NCBI GenBank assembly: GCA_018806915.1
Contig: JAGKQI010000034.1
Location: 434,001-498,000 of the forward strand
DNA length: 64,000 bases
From: Phytophthora colocasiae
Taxonomy: Eukaryota > Oomycota > Peronosporomycetes > Peronosporales > Peronosporaceae
Direction: 5' to 3'
Shown here: piece after piece, positions 11,590-22,781 of the stretch
Position numbering within the stretch: position 1 is the stretch's first letter
How the letters are laid out: every line of letters starts with the position of its first letter
The notes under the pieces: model-generated
What the model was told of the DNA's origin: nothing
The model's database searches: none
What the model saw: only the letters and a program-made list of their open reading frames with translations
Program-made: the position numbers and the translations under genes

Positions 11590-11630
11590 GACGCTCGCCG
11601 GTTTGGAAACCGGTACGAGCCGAGCGTTCT
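11580..11630 (+). promoter_or_regulatory. Candidate -1 ribosomal frameshift signal between gag and protease
   Basis: The gag frame ends G TTA AAC TAG. GTTAAAC (11580-11586) allows both tRNAs to slip back to GTT and AAA, and the -1 frame is the protease frame. A 10-bp stem follows (11588-11597 with 11621-11630, one G-U pair) that encloses a perfect inner hairpin CCGGTTT/AAACCGG (11598-11604 with 11607-11613). GUUAAAC is the slippery heptamer of an arterivirus. The spacer to the outer stem is short (1-2 nt), so the inner hairpin or a partly melted stem may be what acts. Confidence 0.65.
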
Positions 11631-12236
11631 GAGTACTGCATCTATGCATATGTGAACAAGAAATCGAGAGATCAAGATAGGGAGAATTCGGATCTGCGCG
11701 GTAATACATGTAAGTTGCATTCGTATACTGCTAGGATCGCGAGTCTTCCCCGGATCGATGAGTTCTCTCGATCTGGTGCGGAAGTGGCTCTGGATCTCAA
11801 GGAAGGAGAGTCCAGGGGGTATTGGAAATACCACGCACCCGGAAAATGGTTCCGCCAAGCCAAGATCTCAGGCAAGATCAATCACGAAAGAGCGATCTTG
11901 CTCCTGGACACTGGCGCCGAGGTATCCATCTTGGATACCGCCTTTGCTCGTAAGGTTGGGTGCCACTTTGACACTAGTCAGAGACAGGAGTGTGTTGGGA
12001 TCGGTGATAATGTGTACACCACCGAGGGAAGAACGAGGATCAAGATCACGCTTGCGGGATACTTGGTCTACTTTTTCGATATTTGGATCGGGGATCTATC
12101 CGGGCAAGATGCGATCCTGGGTATGGATTTCATGATCCCGGCTGGGGTCCGGATGGATCTTGCGAAGGGATCGATGTGCTTACCTAATGAAGTGGGGATT
12201 CCACTTAGTGGTAGCAAGAGGTTATACGGGAGGTAA
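11580..12236 (+). CDS. Element B aspartic protease, -1 frame after gag
   Basis: From the slippery site the -1 frame gives about 218 residues. The retropepsin signature is clear: LLLDTGAEVSIL carries the catalytic Asp-Thr-Gly, and the second conserved strand reads AILGMDFM. Protease cuts Gag-Pol in the particle. The frame closes with TAA at 12234-12236. RT begins in a further -1 frame open from 12215. I see no standard slippery heptamer in the 22-nt overlap, so this second switch may be an inactivating indel rather than a programmed shift. Confidence 0.8.
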   Translation, partial: VKLGRSPVWKPVRAERSEYCIYAYVNKKSRDQDRENSDLRGNTCKLHSYTARIASLPRIDEFSRSGAEVALDLKEGESRGYWKYHAPGKWFRQAKISGKINHERAILLLDTGAEVSILDTAFARKVGCHFDTSQRQECVGIGDNVYTTEGRTRIKITLAGYLVYFFDIWIGDLSGQDAILGMDFMIPAGVRMDLAKGSMCLPNEVGIPLSGSKRLYGR

Positions 12237-14728
12237 GATCAGTAAAATTGGAGGAAGATCTACATATCCCAGTTGGGGGATCTGAAGAGATCGCATCGAG
12301 AGTGAAATTATCGGCGACAGAGAAATTGTGGGTGGCCAGAGGCGATCAATGGGTACCTACAGTGGTGAATGGACCCGGCCGAACTCGGTACTTAGTGATC
12401 ACGAATTTGAGCGAGAAGATTTTACGACTGGATCACAGATTACATGTTGGAATGGTACTTGATCAGGAAAAAGTGCCTCGATTCCCCGGGTTTGTGTCGA
12501 TCGGATCCCGACGTTACATGGAGTGGCAGAATCTAGCTCTAGAGGCGACTGTGGACGCAAGACCAGAACCTCAGGAATCCGTAGAGATCCCCTTACCGTC
12601 GGTCGAACGGCCGACCTATGTTACGCCGCGATCCATACTCCGCCGAGGTGGGGCAACCAAGACCGATCCTGATCCTGCACCAATATCGACATTGGAACCG
12701 CGATCACCAACCGATACGGCCGAAGTCAAGGTCGCATTCATCGATCCCCAATCGGACCCCATGGATACCCCACCGATTACGATCAGTTCCGACAAGACCC
12801 CGAGTGGCGAAGCTGGGGGCGGTGAGACTGAGACGAATGAGAGCTTGCCAGATCAGGCCCCAGATCGGACAGATCGGACATGCGAAGAAGAGATCGAGGT
12901 AAAAACAGAAAAACCAGATTTTCAAATCGAGATCAAACATGCATCCGACGCTGACGCCGGCCCCATGGGTAAAGACACCCCGATCTGGACAGCCAAGGAC
13001 GATAGGCTACGTGATCAATCAACGGATGAACCGGATCCGACATCTCCTGAAGGGATCGAGAACGCCGATCAGACCCACTTACACGAAAGTGGCGATTTTT
13101 CGGCCGAAGATCTAGCCGATAATCTCGCAGTAGTACCAGAGATCCAGATCTCCACCACCGAAGAAGTCAGGATTGAAGATCTGCAAGTAGGGAATCCGGG
13201 ATCGGCGACCCCGGAGGAGATCGAGAAACTTCGACATATTATTTGGAAGAAGCGACATCTCCTGATCGGAAAGGAAAACGCACTTCCTCCAGCGGCCAAG
13301 GGTGTTATATGCGATATCGACGTGGGTGATGCAAAGCCGATCGCACAACGAGTCCGAAAGGTGGCGCCACAGTTCCGCGAGAAAGTATCGGATCTTATCA
13401 AAGGACTCTTAGCTGCCAAGATCATTCGGCCATCGACATCGCCATGGGCGTCTCCGATCGTGGTGATCATCAAGAAGAACGGCGTAGACATCCGACTATG
13501 TATCGATTATCGGTTGGTGAACGGTCTCACAAGGCTGATGATCTACCCGATGCCCCTGATCAGTGACCTACTAGAAGATCTTGACAAGGTTCTTTGGTAT
13601 TGTTCATTAGACATGGCGAGTGGATTCTGGGTCGTATCAATGACCGATCGAGCTCGCGCGATCTCGGCTTTCATCACTCCATTTGGCCTTTTCGAGTGGA
13701 ATCGCATGCCGTTCGGGCTGAAGAACGCCCCTCAGATCTATCAACGCCTTGTAGACAATGCCCTATATGGATTTTTGAAGATCTCCCAGTCCGGAGATGT
13801 GGAAGGCGCTGCGGATGTGTTCGAGTCAGGAATCCCGGAAGATCCCGGTCGCCCGTCGGTGCTAGGACGGAGATCATACATCGACGATATCTTGATCACG
13901 GCTGGATCATGGGATCAAATGTGCGATCGGGTGGAAGACCTATTGGAGGCCTGTGATAAGTGGAATCTCTCGATCAGTGTGGCAAAGAGCTTCTGGGGCA
14001 TGGATAAGGTGGAATATCTCGGACACAAAGTGTCGATCGATGGATTGGAAGCAAACCCGAAAGACCTGAAGTCTCTGACGGATCTACCATTCCCTGGATC
14101 ACTCCGATCCATGCAATCGTTCCTTGGAAGTTTGAATTACTATAGTCGGTTCATCGAGGATTATGCGATCTATGCATCGGTCCTATATGAACTACGTGAG
14201 GTGGAGTTCGCAGAACTGAAGAAGCGACCCGATCTACGAAAGATCATGGATAGTACGGACCCGAGCACTCGAGATCCCGTTGCGCTTAAGTCGGATCGGG
14301 ATAGATCACTAGACACCTCGACTCAAAAAAGGGAAAGTACACCGGATCCCGACTTGGGGGCGATGCCTCCCCCCTGTTCAAGCGAGGTCGAAGCCAATCT
14401 GGCCCAAAAAGCTGGCGACGAGAGGTGGGGTAGGGCACACAGGGCGTTTACAGCCTTGAAAACCAAGATCGCGTCGACCCCGATCCTTCGTCACTTCGAC
14501 ATGACGAAGTTACCCGTGATGATTGTGTATGCTAGTGACTGGGCGATTTCCGCCGCACTAATGCAGGAACACGACCAGATCTACCACCCGGTCGCGTTTG
14601 CCAGCCGAACCTTGAAGGCGAACGAGCTAAACTATAATGTTGCCGAAAAGGATGTGTTGGCTCTACTTCGGATCTTGGATCTACACTACACCCTGTTGGT
14701 GGGACGTCGGATCAAGGTCCTAACCAGC
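12215..14728 (+). pseudogene. pol: Element B reverse transcriptase and first RNase H
   Basis: A long acidic, proline-rich N-terminal part precedes a Gypsy-type reverse transcriptase: IRLCIDYRLVN, CSLDMASGFW with catalytic Asp, RMPFGLKNAPQ, and YIDD at 13877-13888. About 30 extra residues separate the NAP motif from YIDD. RNase H follows with YASDWAIS and AEKDVLAL. Near 14728 the frame breaks: the expected VLT-H-S-LAWL stretch is missing several bases, and the rest of the polyprotein (LAWLFKSAGLQGRLGQW) continues in another frame. The polyprotein also contains a long insertion of acidic residues after the RT thumb (about 14.2-14.4 kb). Confidence 0.85.
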
Positions 14729-15606
14729 TCGCCTGGCTGTTCAAGTCTGCCGGCCTCCAAGGACGTCTGGGACAATGGTCTGCTCTTCTGTCCCCATGGA
14801 CACTCGAGATCACGAAGTGTACGAAGGGAGAGGATGAGATACTGGGGGCGATCGCAGCTAATATAACGCCTAGATCGGAGATCGACGAAGCCCTGATCGC
14901 GATCGCGCCACAGAAGGAACCAAGACGTAAGATCCAGATGCCGATTCCCACCGTAGATCCAGGTGAGGAGCTATGGGTAGTAAGTTTCGACGGTTCGGCA
15001 CGCGTGAAACGAGGAGGAGGCGCTTTCAGCGCGATCGTGTGGAGTTTGCCGGAGTGGAAAGTGATCAAGGCTAGATCAGACTATGCGGAGAGTCTTACTG
15101 TCAATGAAGCGGAATACCGTGGACTCTTGCTAGGTCTTGGCATGATCGCACAGTTAGAACGCCGCCGTTTGGTCGTTTGTGGCGATTCGAATCTGGTGAT
15201 CCGACAAGTCCGGGGCGAGATCGACTGCAAGGCGCCAGGATTGACGTTACTGAAACAGAAGGTGCTAGATCACTTGCGGAATTGGGGAGATCATGAGCTG
15301 GTCCATGTGAAGAGAGACTGGAATGGGAGCGCAGATAGCTTGGCGAGTGCCGCACTGCAGCGAGGAAGCGGGATCGAGGTCCACGATGAGGCAGATCGAT
15401 GCGATCTGATCACCCTGAATCGACTTAATGAGGTGTTGATCCCTCGAGTTGAAGATCGAACTGTGCAAGTGTCGGCCGTAGCCACGCGTGCAGCCCGAGC
15501 GCGACCTGGTGCCGCTGTCCTGCGAGAGGAACTGATCCGGGAGATGCGGGTTGATCGGATCAGGCGAGCCCAGAACGAGGAGGTCTGGATCGCAGGACTA
15601 AAGTAG
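14729..15606 (+). pseudogene. pol: Element B second (archaeal-type) RNase H domain
   Basis: After the frameshift the polyprotein reads through ~70 linker residues into a separate RNase H domain at about 14.97-15.39 kb. All four acidic positions are visible: SFDGSA, TVNEAEYRG, CGDSNLV and NGSADSLAS. This is additional to the normal Gypsy RNase H upstream. Oomycete and plant Tat-type Gypsy elements are known to have acquired an archaeal-like RNase H in this position. A single in-frame TAG at 15604-15606 separates it from integrase; sense coding resumes at once, so the stop looks like a point mutation. Confidence 0.8.
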
Positions 15607-17166
15607 TACCTGGCTGGGCAGATCGCGGATCTTACTCGAGCCGAATCTGGATCTTACGCCAAGATCGCCTCCGAGTACGAGGTAGACGAACAAGATCTGC
15701 TATTTTACTGCCCACCAGGGCCGAGATCAAGTGGTGATCGCGATCGCCTGATGAGACTTGTGGTCCCAGAAACGCTACAGCAGGATGTCCTCCACCACTA
15801 CCATACGACTCTGGAAGGGGGACATCAAGGGATCGGACGCACTTATCAGCGGATCCGAGATCATTTCCACTGGAGGGGATTATATCGGAGCGTGCAGCGA
15901 TACGTAGGCGAGTGTGTAGACTGTGAGACTGGAAAGGGGAGACCTACGATCCGGGGCGAGTCGCCTGGGAATCTGCAAGCGACATACCCATTCCAGATCA
16001 TAGCGATGGATCACATACCCTCTCTGCCCAGATCCAACAAAGGCAACACTGAACTACTGATCTGGGTAGATCTGTTCACGGGATATGTGATCGCAAAGGC
16101 TAGTTCCTCCCGATCGGCCCAGACCGTCGCGGAATCTTATGAAGAATGCGTGTTCCGCAGATTTGGTGCTAGCGAGATGATCAGGCACGATCGAGAACCG
16201 GGCTTCATGTCCGACTTCTTCAGATCGTTCAATAGGATCCTGGGGCAGCGACAACGGGCGACGATGGCCTACCGACCACAGGCCAATGGGACTGCGGAAC
16301 GGATGGTGCAAACGGCCACTAGGGCGATCAAGATGTATGTTCAAGATCTCGATCAAAAGGACTGGGATGAATACGCGGAGAGATTGACTTTCGCTATTAA
16401 CACGGCTCACGATCGGGTTCGGGGAGACACTCCTCACTATTTGGTGCACGGATGGGATCCGAGGTCGACGTTGGAAGCGACGATCCCGATCGGGTCAACC
16501 AGGCGCCATGACCGTGATCCAAGACGGTGGAGATATCGCGTTCAGAGATACTACCAGCAATCGAGAGAGCAGGTCAACGCTAAGCTTCGAGAGGCGATCG
16601 CAGACCGAGCTGATCGGCACAATGAGGATGTCGATCCGCATCAGATCGAAGCTGGATCACGAGTTTGGCTATACCTAGATCGTGTGAAGGAAGGGTATGC
16701 CCGTAAACTCGCCCACCTTTGGCACGGCCCGTTCCGTGTTGCAGAGAAGCTCAATGAATTCACGATCAAGCTGGAGATCGCGGGATCTGATTACCATATC
16801 TTCCCGGTGGTCCATGTTTCTAAGCTAAAGCTGGTGCGGAATTTCCCGGATCGACCGCGGATCGAGTTGACGGTAGATGAAGCAGATCGGCTCGATTTTG
16901 ATGAGATCCTCCTTCCGGAGGACAGTTGGGTCCCAGATCTGGATGCCGATGAGTACGAAGTCGAACGGATCTCGGACATGCGAAGTGGGAAACGAACTCG
17001 CTACGGCCGGATCTATCGTGAATTCCTGGTGCACTGGGTCGGTTATGATGAGCCAACGTGGGTCGACGAAGCTGACCTTAACTGTGGGGCCATATTGAGC
17101 GCGTTCCTACGTGACCACGCTAATCGGAACCGGTTCGGCGTGATGCAGTCGCATGAAGAAGTGTAA
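15607..17166 (+). CDS. pol: Element B integrase with C-terminal chromodomain
   Basis: In frame with the preceding domain after the TAG. It has an HHCC zinc-binding region (HHYHTT, EGGHQG, CVDCETGK), the core triad as AMDHIP, RHDREPGF and GTAERM, and a GPF-like SH3 segment (LWHGPFRVAEKL). A chromodomain ends the protein: YEVERISD, FLVHWVGYDEPTW and LNCGAILSAFL. Chromodomain integrases steer insertion through histone marks. No break is seen inside this domain; as part of a longer broken polyprotein it is unlikely to be made normally. Confidence 0.85.
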   Translation, partial: YLAGQIADLTRAESGSYAKIASEYEVDEQDLLFYCPPGPRSSGDRDRLMRLVVPETLQQDVLHHYHTTLEGGHQGIGRTYQRIRDHFHWRGLYRSVQRYVGECVDCETGKGRPTIRGESPGNLQATYPFQIIAMDHIPSLPRSNKGNTELLIWVDLFTGYVIAKASSSRSAQTVAESYEECVFRRFGASEMIRHDREPGFMSDFFRSFNRILGQRQRATMAYRPQANGTAERMVQTATRAIKMYVQDLDQKDWDEYAERLTFAINTAHDRVRGDTPHYLVHGWDPRSTLEATIPIGSTRRHDRDPRRWRYRVQRYYQQSREQVNAKLREAIADRADRHNEDVDPHQIEAGSRVWLYLDRVKEGYARKLAHLWHGPFRVAEKLNEFTIKLEIAGSDYHIFPVVHVSKLKLVRNFPDRPRIELTVDEADRLDFDEILLPEDSWVPDLDADEYEVERISDMRSGKRTRYGRIYREFLVHWVGYDEPTWVDEADLNCGAILSAFLRDHANRNRFGVMQSHEEV

Positions 17167-17518
17167 GGGAAGTCAGGCGAGGTGACAGGGTTGCCTCGCC
17201 GTGATCGAGGAAGCTGATGTGAAGGAGAATCCAGATCAGAGCGAGAGTTTTATATTTGTGTATATGCATGTGCGTAGGGAATTTGACATGGGAAGATGGT
17301 GATCCGGGATGTCGAGATGGAGATGAAAGGGGATCACATTCCTAAAATGATAGAGTACGATGGAATGACTGTGGGAATGGAGATTACGAATCACGAGTGG
17401 AGATTATGAGAATTACGAATGGAGATGGAAGAATGCAGAACGGCCCTGGATGGGTTTCCGAATCCGAACTCGGGGAGAAGCCCCGAGCCTTGCTGCAGGT
17501 GATCGAAGTTCGCACGAC
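17167..17518 (+). other. Element B 3' untranslated spacer
   Basis: About 350 bp between the integrase stop and the end of the antisense ORF. It holds short imperfect repeats of the form ggagattacgaat (17380-17430) and no coding frame I can support. Confidence 0.5.
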
Positions 17519-20323
17519 TTACGGAGAAGCGGCCCCAGCGGGAGGAGGATTGAACTTGCCGATAAGGCGGGGGATCCTGGTAGCGGGATGGTTGACCGGG
17601 TCTTGCCGATACTGGTTACGCCACGGATCCGCCTCGTCACACTCCTCCAGAGCCTCGATCAGGTTCGCCGGCTCTGGGACGTTCGCGTTGGGATCCACCC
17701 GGTTGGCACGCCGAGTGACCACGCCGGGATACCAACGAACCACATCCACCGCCGGAATGGGGAGGTGAAGGAAGAACGGATCCAACAAGATGTCGAGATC
17801 GAACCACTGGTCGCGCATTATGGCGGGGAAGGAGGCGAGGAACTGGCGCCAAGCAGACCCAGCCCGACTCCGCCTGGCCTTGCGAGCAACGTAATACCGC
17901 TGCAGTTCGAGATCCGCATCTTGCATGGCAGAGGTTATCTCGAAGTTATGGGTGGCCTCCCAAAATGCCTGACGGTGCCGTTCCTCCAGGACGCGATAGG
18001 TGGCGGCCACGGCCGCGAGGGGTGTTCCCTCCCTCTCGTGCAAATCGAGGTCGAACGTAAGGGGACCCGGGTTCGCGAAGTCGTTCCACGGCTCCAGAGC
18101 CAGCAGATCAAGCACGTTCACGCCCGTGATCAACTCGTTGAGGTATTCGGTGCCGGGGGTCGGTGCAGGCCCGGCCTGTATCTGGGAAGGGAACAGCCAA
18201 CCCGAAGGGATCAACAACCGTTTGCCCAGAGAACTGGCAATCAGACCCACGATCGAATACCGCCCGATCACCTGCGGATCCCACGGTACGATGTCAGCGG
18301 CCGCGAAGGTACGCTGCCGATCGTACCCTGGAATGAAGGAGGCGACCGGGAATAGGGGTGGTCGGAGCCCGAGGGGCGGGGAACCGCCGGGAGGAGGTGG
18401 CGGCGGTGACGGGGAACCCGGAGGTGATCCCGGAGACGGCGGGCCTGATCCATCCGGAGATGGGCTTGAGCCGTCCGGAGACCCCGATCCACGAGTGCCA
18501 GAAGGTCCGCCTCTCGGAACCTGACCGGACTCGCGCCGGTGCGTCGAGATAGACCGTTGGCGGCCCATGTGTAGAATCTCGTCCTCCTCGGAGTCCTCCG
18601 CCTCGTTGGAACGTTCCGATTCGGCCTCAGAACTAGTTCCATTGCTGGGTTCTGGACTCTCGTCCTCTTCGGACGGCGATGAGAATGGGTGCTGGGGATC
18701 GTAGTCGGAGTCTTCCTCTTCCTCATTCGGCGAATCACCCTCGGCGGGGAGCGATCCGGACTGATCCTTCGGTGCTGGGGTCGGATCAGGGGCTGGAGTG
18801 TCGGTTTCCTCCCCTCCGGCTTGCCCAGAAGCTTGATCCGCCAACAGATCCAGCGGGCTCGCCGTTGATCCTGCCGGGGTCGGAACCACCGTTGGTGTGA
18901 CAGGCTGGGTTGATCCGGGAGCTTCGGTAGCTGCAGTTTTTAGATCACGGGGAGCTGAGGAGCTCCGAGCTGGACGCTTGCGTGAGGAAGGAGGAACGGC
19001 CGGGGAAGCGGAGGCGCTTCGAGATCTTTTGGTGGCACGAGCCGCCCGTCGATCCGCGATCCACGAGGACAACCGAGCAGAGGAATCCTCGGCGTGGTGC
19101 AGCTGTTGCTCGGCTTCGGCATAATCAGCGTCCAGCTCTTGGTGAGCCTGTCGAAGCTCCGCGTTCTGTCGCTGGAGTTGGTCGAGTTCCTGTGTCGCCG
19201 CATCCCGGGCGGAACGGGCCACGTCAAGGTCTGCGAGGACAGATAAACGATCTTGGGTGGCATCGTCCAGGTCGACCTGGATTCGATCACGATCTACCGT
19301 GACTCGATTGAGATCTTGCACCGCCCGATCCCGGTCGAGACGGGCCTGATCCAGGTCTGCGACGGCCTGATCCCGCTCGGCAATTGCGGCACGATGCTGG
19401 ACGGAGAGCTGGTCCCGGTCGTGCTGGATTATTTCCAGATTTCCCAAGGCGTCTGCCAGATCTTGCTCCAGGCTGGATACGGCGGCGGCATCGGCGGTTG
19501 CATCCAAAGGCGGGGCGCGAGAATCCGGTGCGGATACGTCCTCCAAGGCGAGGTGTGCCCGAGCCAGTTCAGCCTGGTGATCCTCTGCCTCGCGTTCCAG
19601 GTACGCGACTTCGGCTCAAGCGGCGAGCAACTCCGCTTGGGTCCGCGTCAACTCCAACCTCAACCGAGCCTCCTCTGCCGTAGGGCGAGTCTGATCAGCA
19701 GGCATGGCCATAGCCGCTTGTGGACCTTGGGAGGAATCGTTCCTCTGCCAGCGATCAAGGCTACGCTGAGTGAGGGTCAGGTCATGACGCACGGCGGCGA
19801 GCTCCCGTTCGCGATCCTGAAGCTCATCCCGGAGTTCAATCTCCGTCTCCCCGGCTATGCGAAGTTCGGCCAGCCGGAAGTCGAGATCCTCGAGCGCAGA
19901 GTCTAGCCGCGCCTGGATCCGGGCCATTCGCTGCTCAGACTCCCGCCGTTCGGCGTCGTGCTGAGCCCGCTGATCCTGCAAGGCGGCGATCGCGTCCCCA
20001 CCGATAACATCTCCGGTTCCCGACCGCAGACGAGCGATTTCGGCGTTCAGCCGCAAGATCTCCTCCGCCTGGTCGTCCCGGAAGCGCTCCATATCCTCCA
20101 TGTCGGATCGCAACCGGCGAACGGTGTCGTCCAGGTGGTCCCGATCGCGACTCAAGGTTTCGCGCATCCGTTGGCTGTGGGCCAGTCTCGCTTGCAAGGT
20201 GACCAGCTCAGGGTTTACCCCGGGGGTTGAGAAGCGGGAGGCCGTGGATCGGGCGGATCGGATCGAGTGCTCGCTCGAGGGCGTTCTCGGCGTCAGAGGG
20301 GGCGAGGGAGGCGGATCGGACAT
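17519..20323 (-). pseudogene. Antisense gene of element B: coiled-coil, Pro/Ser-rich protein with one internal TGA
   Basis: Reading leftward from ATG 20321-20323, the frame runs 935 codons with a single stop, TGA at 19616-19618; coding character is unbroken on both sides, and CGA to TGA would explain it. The first ~400 residues are a long coiled coil with heptad-like Arg/Asp/Glu/Leu patterns. A low-complexity Pro/Gly/Ser/acidic segment follows. A C-terminal globular part contains tryptophans and conserved-looking blocks (WFPSQ-like, RYYVARKARRSRAG, LDILLDPFFLHLP). I recognise no family. It lies between integrase and 3' LTR, opposite to gag-pol, with its start ~100 bp from the LTR. Confidence 0.6.
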
Positions 20324-20417
20324 CGTGAGGGAGTGGTGGCACTTGAACGACTTGTGTTCCAGGTGGTGAATGTGGAAATAAACCCGAAGTGAGCTGCGGC
20401 AGCTCAACTTACGTGCT

Positions 20418-20426
20418 GGGGGCGGA
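20418..20426 (+). other. Polypurine tract of element B
   Basis: gggggcgga lies directly before the TGTGGTG start of the 3' LTR. This is the expected place and composition for the plus-strand primer. Confidence 0.6.
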
Positions 20427-20672
20427 TGTGGTGAAGCGGACGAAAAATTTTCCCGGAGAGGCGATATCAGCCACGAACCCGAATAGAGTCGGAACGAGCA
20501 ACAGGGGGGACCTGTGATCCCCAGATCTGGGTCGAATCAGACGAAGGTACGATGGGTCCCGCCGGGGAACAGGCAACGGAGACACCGGCGGAGGAGCAAC
20601 TGGAGCGGTGTTCGTGGGCGATCCGAATCCTGCCGCGGTGTTCGTGGGTGATCCGAATCCTGCCGGAGGAAG

Positions 20673-21134
20673 TGTAATGGGTCTACCTAGACCTTTTAGA
20701 TGGCGTACACGTGCGCTTACGTGTATGAGGAAGCGTGCAAGTAGATTAGACTTAATTTAAGTATACTTATTTAAATAAGTATAATTAAATCAAATATAAC
20801 TAAATTAAACTGCAAAATACCGTAAAATGAGAACTGTTATTGAATTTGGCATAAGCCAATTATGGACCTCCTAAAACTGTTTGTTATCTATTTCTAAAGG
20901 GTCTGCCAACGTGTGGTTGGCAGAAACTCTGTTTCAGTGATTGGTAGAAATCCGTTACTTTCTACCAATAATATGCATTAAATGCACACGAACCACCCAA
21001 TAATGTGGTTCGCTCCATGTATCCATTGGTGTGTACAGCACACCAAGGTCTGAGGCTCATTTCAACCTCTAACAGTTATCCTAACTGTTAGAGTTACAAG
21101 TGGTACAACCACTTGTCCGTGTAACCCTGTTACA
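20673..21134 (-). repeat. 3' LTR of element C
   Basis: 462 bp with plus-strand ends TGTAATGGG and CTGTTACA. It matches 28515-28974 with few differences. It contains consecutive hairpins, e.g. 12-bp arms at 21067-21078/21082-21093 and 8-bp arms at 21096-21103/21109-21116. Confidence 0.9.
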
Positions 21135-21234
21135 CCATCCCCTGTTAAGATCTGACGTATCGGTCTCGATACGTCAATCAACAGAACTTGACAAGACCGT
21201 CAAGTTCCCAAGAGAAATCCGAGTTCATTTCGCA

Positions 21235-22781
21235 ATGGACCCGCCAACGCCCACGTCTCCGTCCGCTACTGCGGACGCGCAAGCCTCACCTGCTGCCTCT
21301 GCAGCAGGAACAACGACCTCAGCAGTGCTCACTAACACTGCTGCTTCCAGCGGTCCGACAGAGAAGCTCTCTGTCACCAAGTACCATGCTCTCCATAAGG
21401 AGAAGCATGAGAAGAAGAAGAAGTCTTCTTCTCTAGCAGAGATTAAAAATCCTGCTGTCCCTCTCAAAGAACTCTTTGGAGAGGACTACGAAGACATCCT
21501 CGACTACGAGGAGGATGTCGAGGAGGGGGAGGTTGATGTCAAGGCTCCTGCTCCCGTGTCTTCGTCCGAAGACACGTCAGACCCACCCGTGGGATCTCGA
21601 CGACCTCGTCATGAGGCCTCGGACGCTTCAAGCTCGAAGCGTCCGCGCAGTGATGATGAAGCGTCCCCCATGTCGAGGGCGCTCACTGCCCCGCGCACTG
21701 ATCCGCCAGTGCGCACACCATGGATGCCTACTGAGGCAGAAATCCATGACCGGTTCGGTGCTAGTTCACCACCGAACCCGATACTGTTGTACTCATGCAA
21801 CAGTATCAACGACGACGACGTCGCCGCTAAGGTTGTCTTTGAGTCCGAGACTCAAAGACGCGACTACTATATCGGGCTCTTCCACGAGCTCCGATACTAT
21901 GCAGCGAAGAAGACTTCGCGCAAGAGCAAAGTGCCAGAGTGGCAGGCACTTTGTCAGTCGTGGAACGCCTTTGTTGATAACTTCAACAAAGACCCGAAGG
22001 CATATCGCGATCGCGTTGCTGCGGCTCGCGATCGCTACTACACTTACACTACACGTGGTAAGTGTGAACGCCTCCATGATCAGTCCATGGAAGCGGGGAT
22101 CCCATGTGCCGTTCCCTTTGGCACACCCTGTCCGTGTTGCCCACCCTTGGCAACACGCCTCACCGAAAGTGATCTCCTGGGGTACACGGTCGTCCGTGTA
22201 CCCGATCACATCAAGGAGCCCGTGGTCGTATTGTGCCACGCGAAGCTCCGAGTGCTGTGGCTGACCGCAGCACTCCTCGTGCAGGGTTTAACCCTGCAAG
22301 TTATGGTGGGCTTCGTACGCCCTCACCATTTCCGGAACGTCCTCCATCAGGACGTTCCGCGGCTCCCATGTATCTCGATGGGGAGGAAATCCTCTCCAAC
22401 GAATACGAAAACGAACCCCTTGAGAGTTCGTTCTCTTATGAGCCACGATCCGCTCCACAATCCAGCGGATCGCTCCACGCGCGTCGCGGCAACGGCGGCG
22501 GAGGGGTGGGAACACTCTCTCCGCATGGTCAACGCTATGATTACGACGATCGTGCCCTGCACGATCGAGTTGCTGCGCTGGAGCAGACACAGAGCGCTGA
22601 GATAGCTGCTCTGAAGCAGGAGGTTCGTGTCCTCCGTGTTGAGGTCTGCGAGGCAGCTCAGACTGCCTCGAACCTCTCGTCCGGTCTTTGGACGAGAGTG
22701 AACCGGTTGATCGACCGTGTCGACGGTCTCGAGAAGGCCTTCCAGGCCTCTCGCACTCCTCAGTCGGACTACCAGCCCTAG
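21235..22781 (+). pseudogene. Antisense gene of element C: low-complexity N-terminus, coiled-coil C-terminus, one frameshift
   Basis: The ATG at 21235 lies ~100 bp inside the LTR edge. The protein opens with a Pro/Ser/Ala/Thr-rich stretch, then acidic and basic segments, a part with many Tyr/Arg residues (ETQRRDYYIGLFHELRYY) and a Cys-rich patch. Near 22225 the frame shifts by one; the other frame continues through a low-complexity segment into a clear coiled coil (RVAALEQTQSAEIAALKQEV) and ends at 22779-22781. It runs opposite to gag-pol and its last ~500 bp overlap the integrase linker and chromodomain. I know no family. The frame choice before 22225 could be later loss or an unrecognised intron. 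Confidence 0.55.

Noticed and set aside
12215..12236. Second programmed frameshift between protease and RT of element B
   Set aside because: No X XXY YYZ heptamer lies in the overlap; an indel in a decayed element explains it as well.
21100..21234. Longer N-terminus of the element C antisense protein from a start inside the LTR
   Set aside because: These residues come from LTR sequence; the ATG at 21235 begins the protein-like part.
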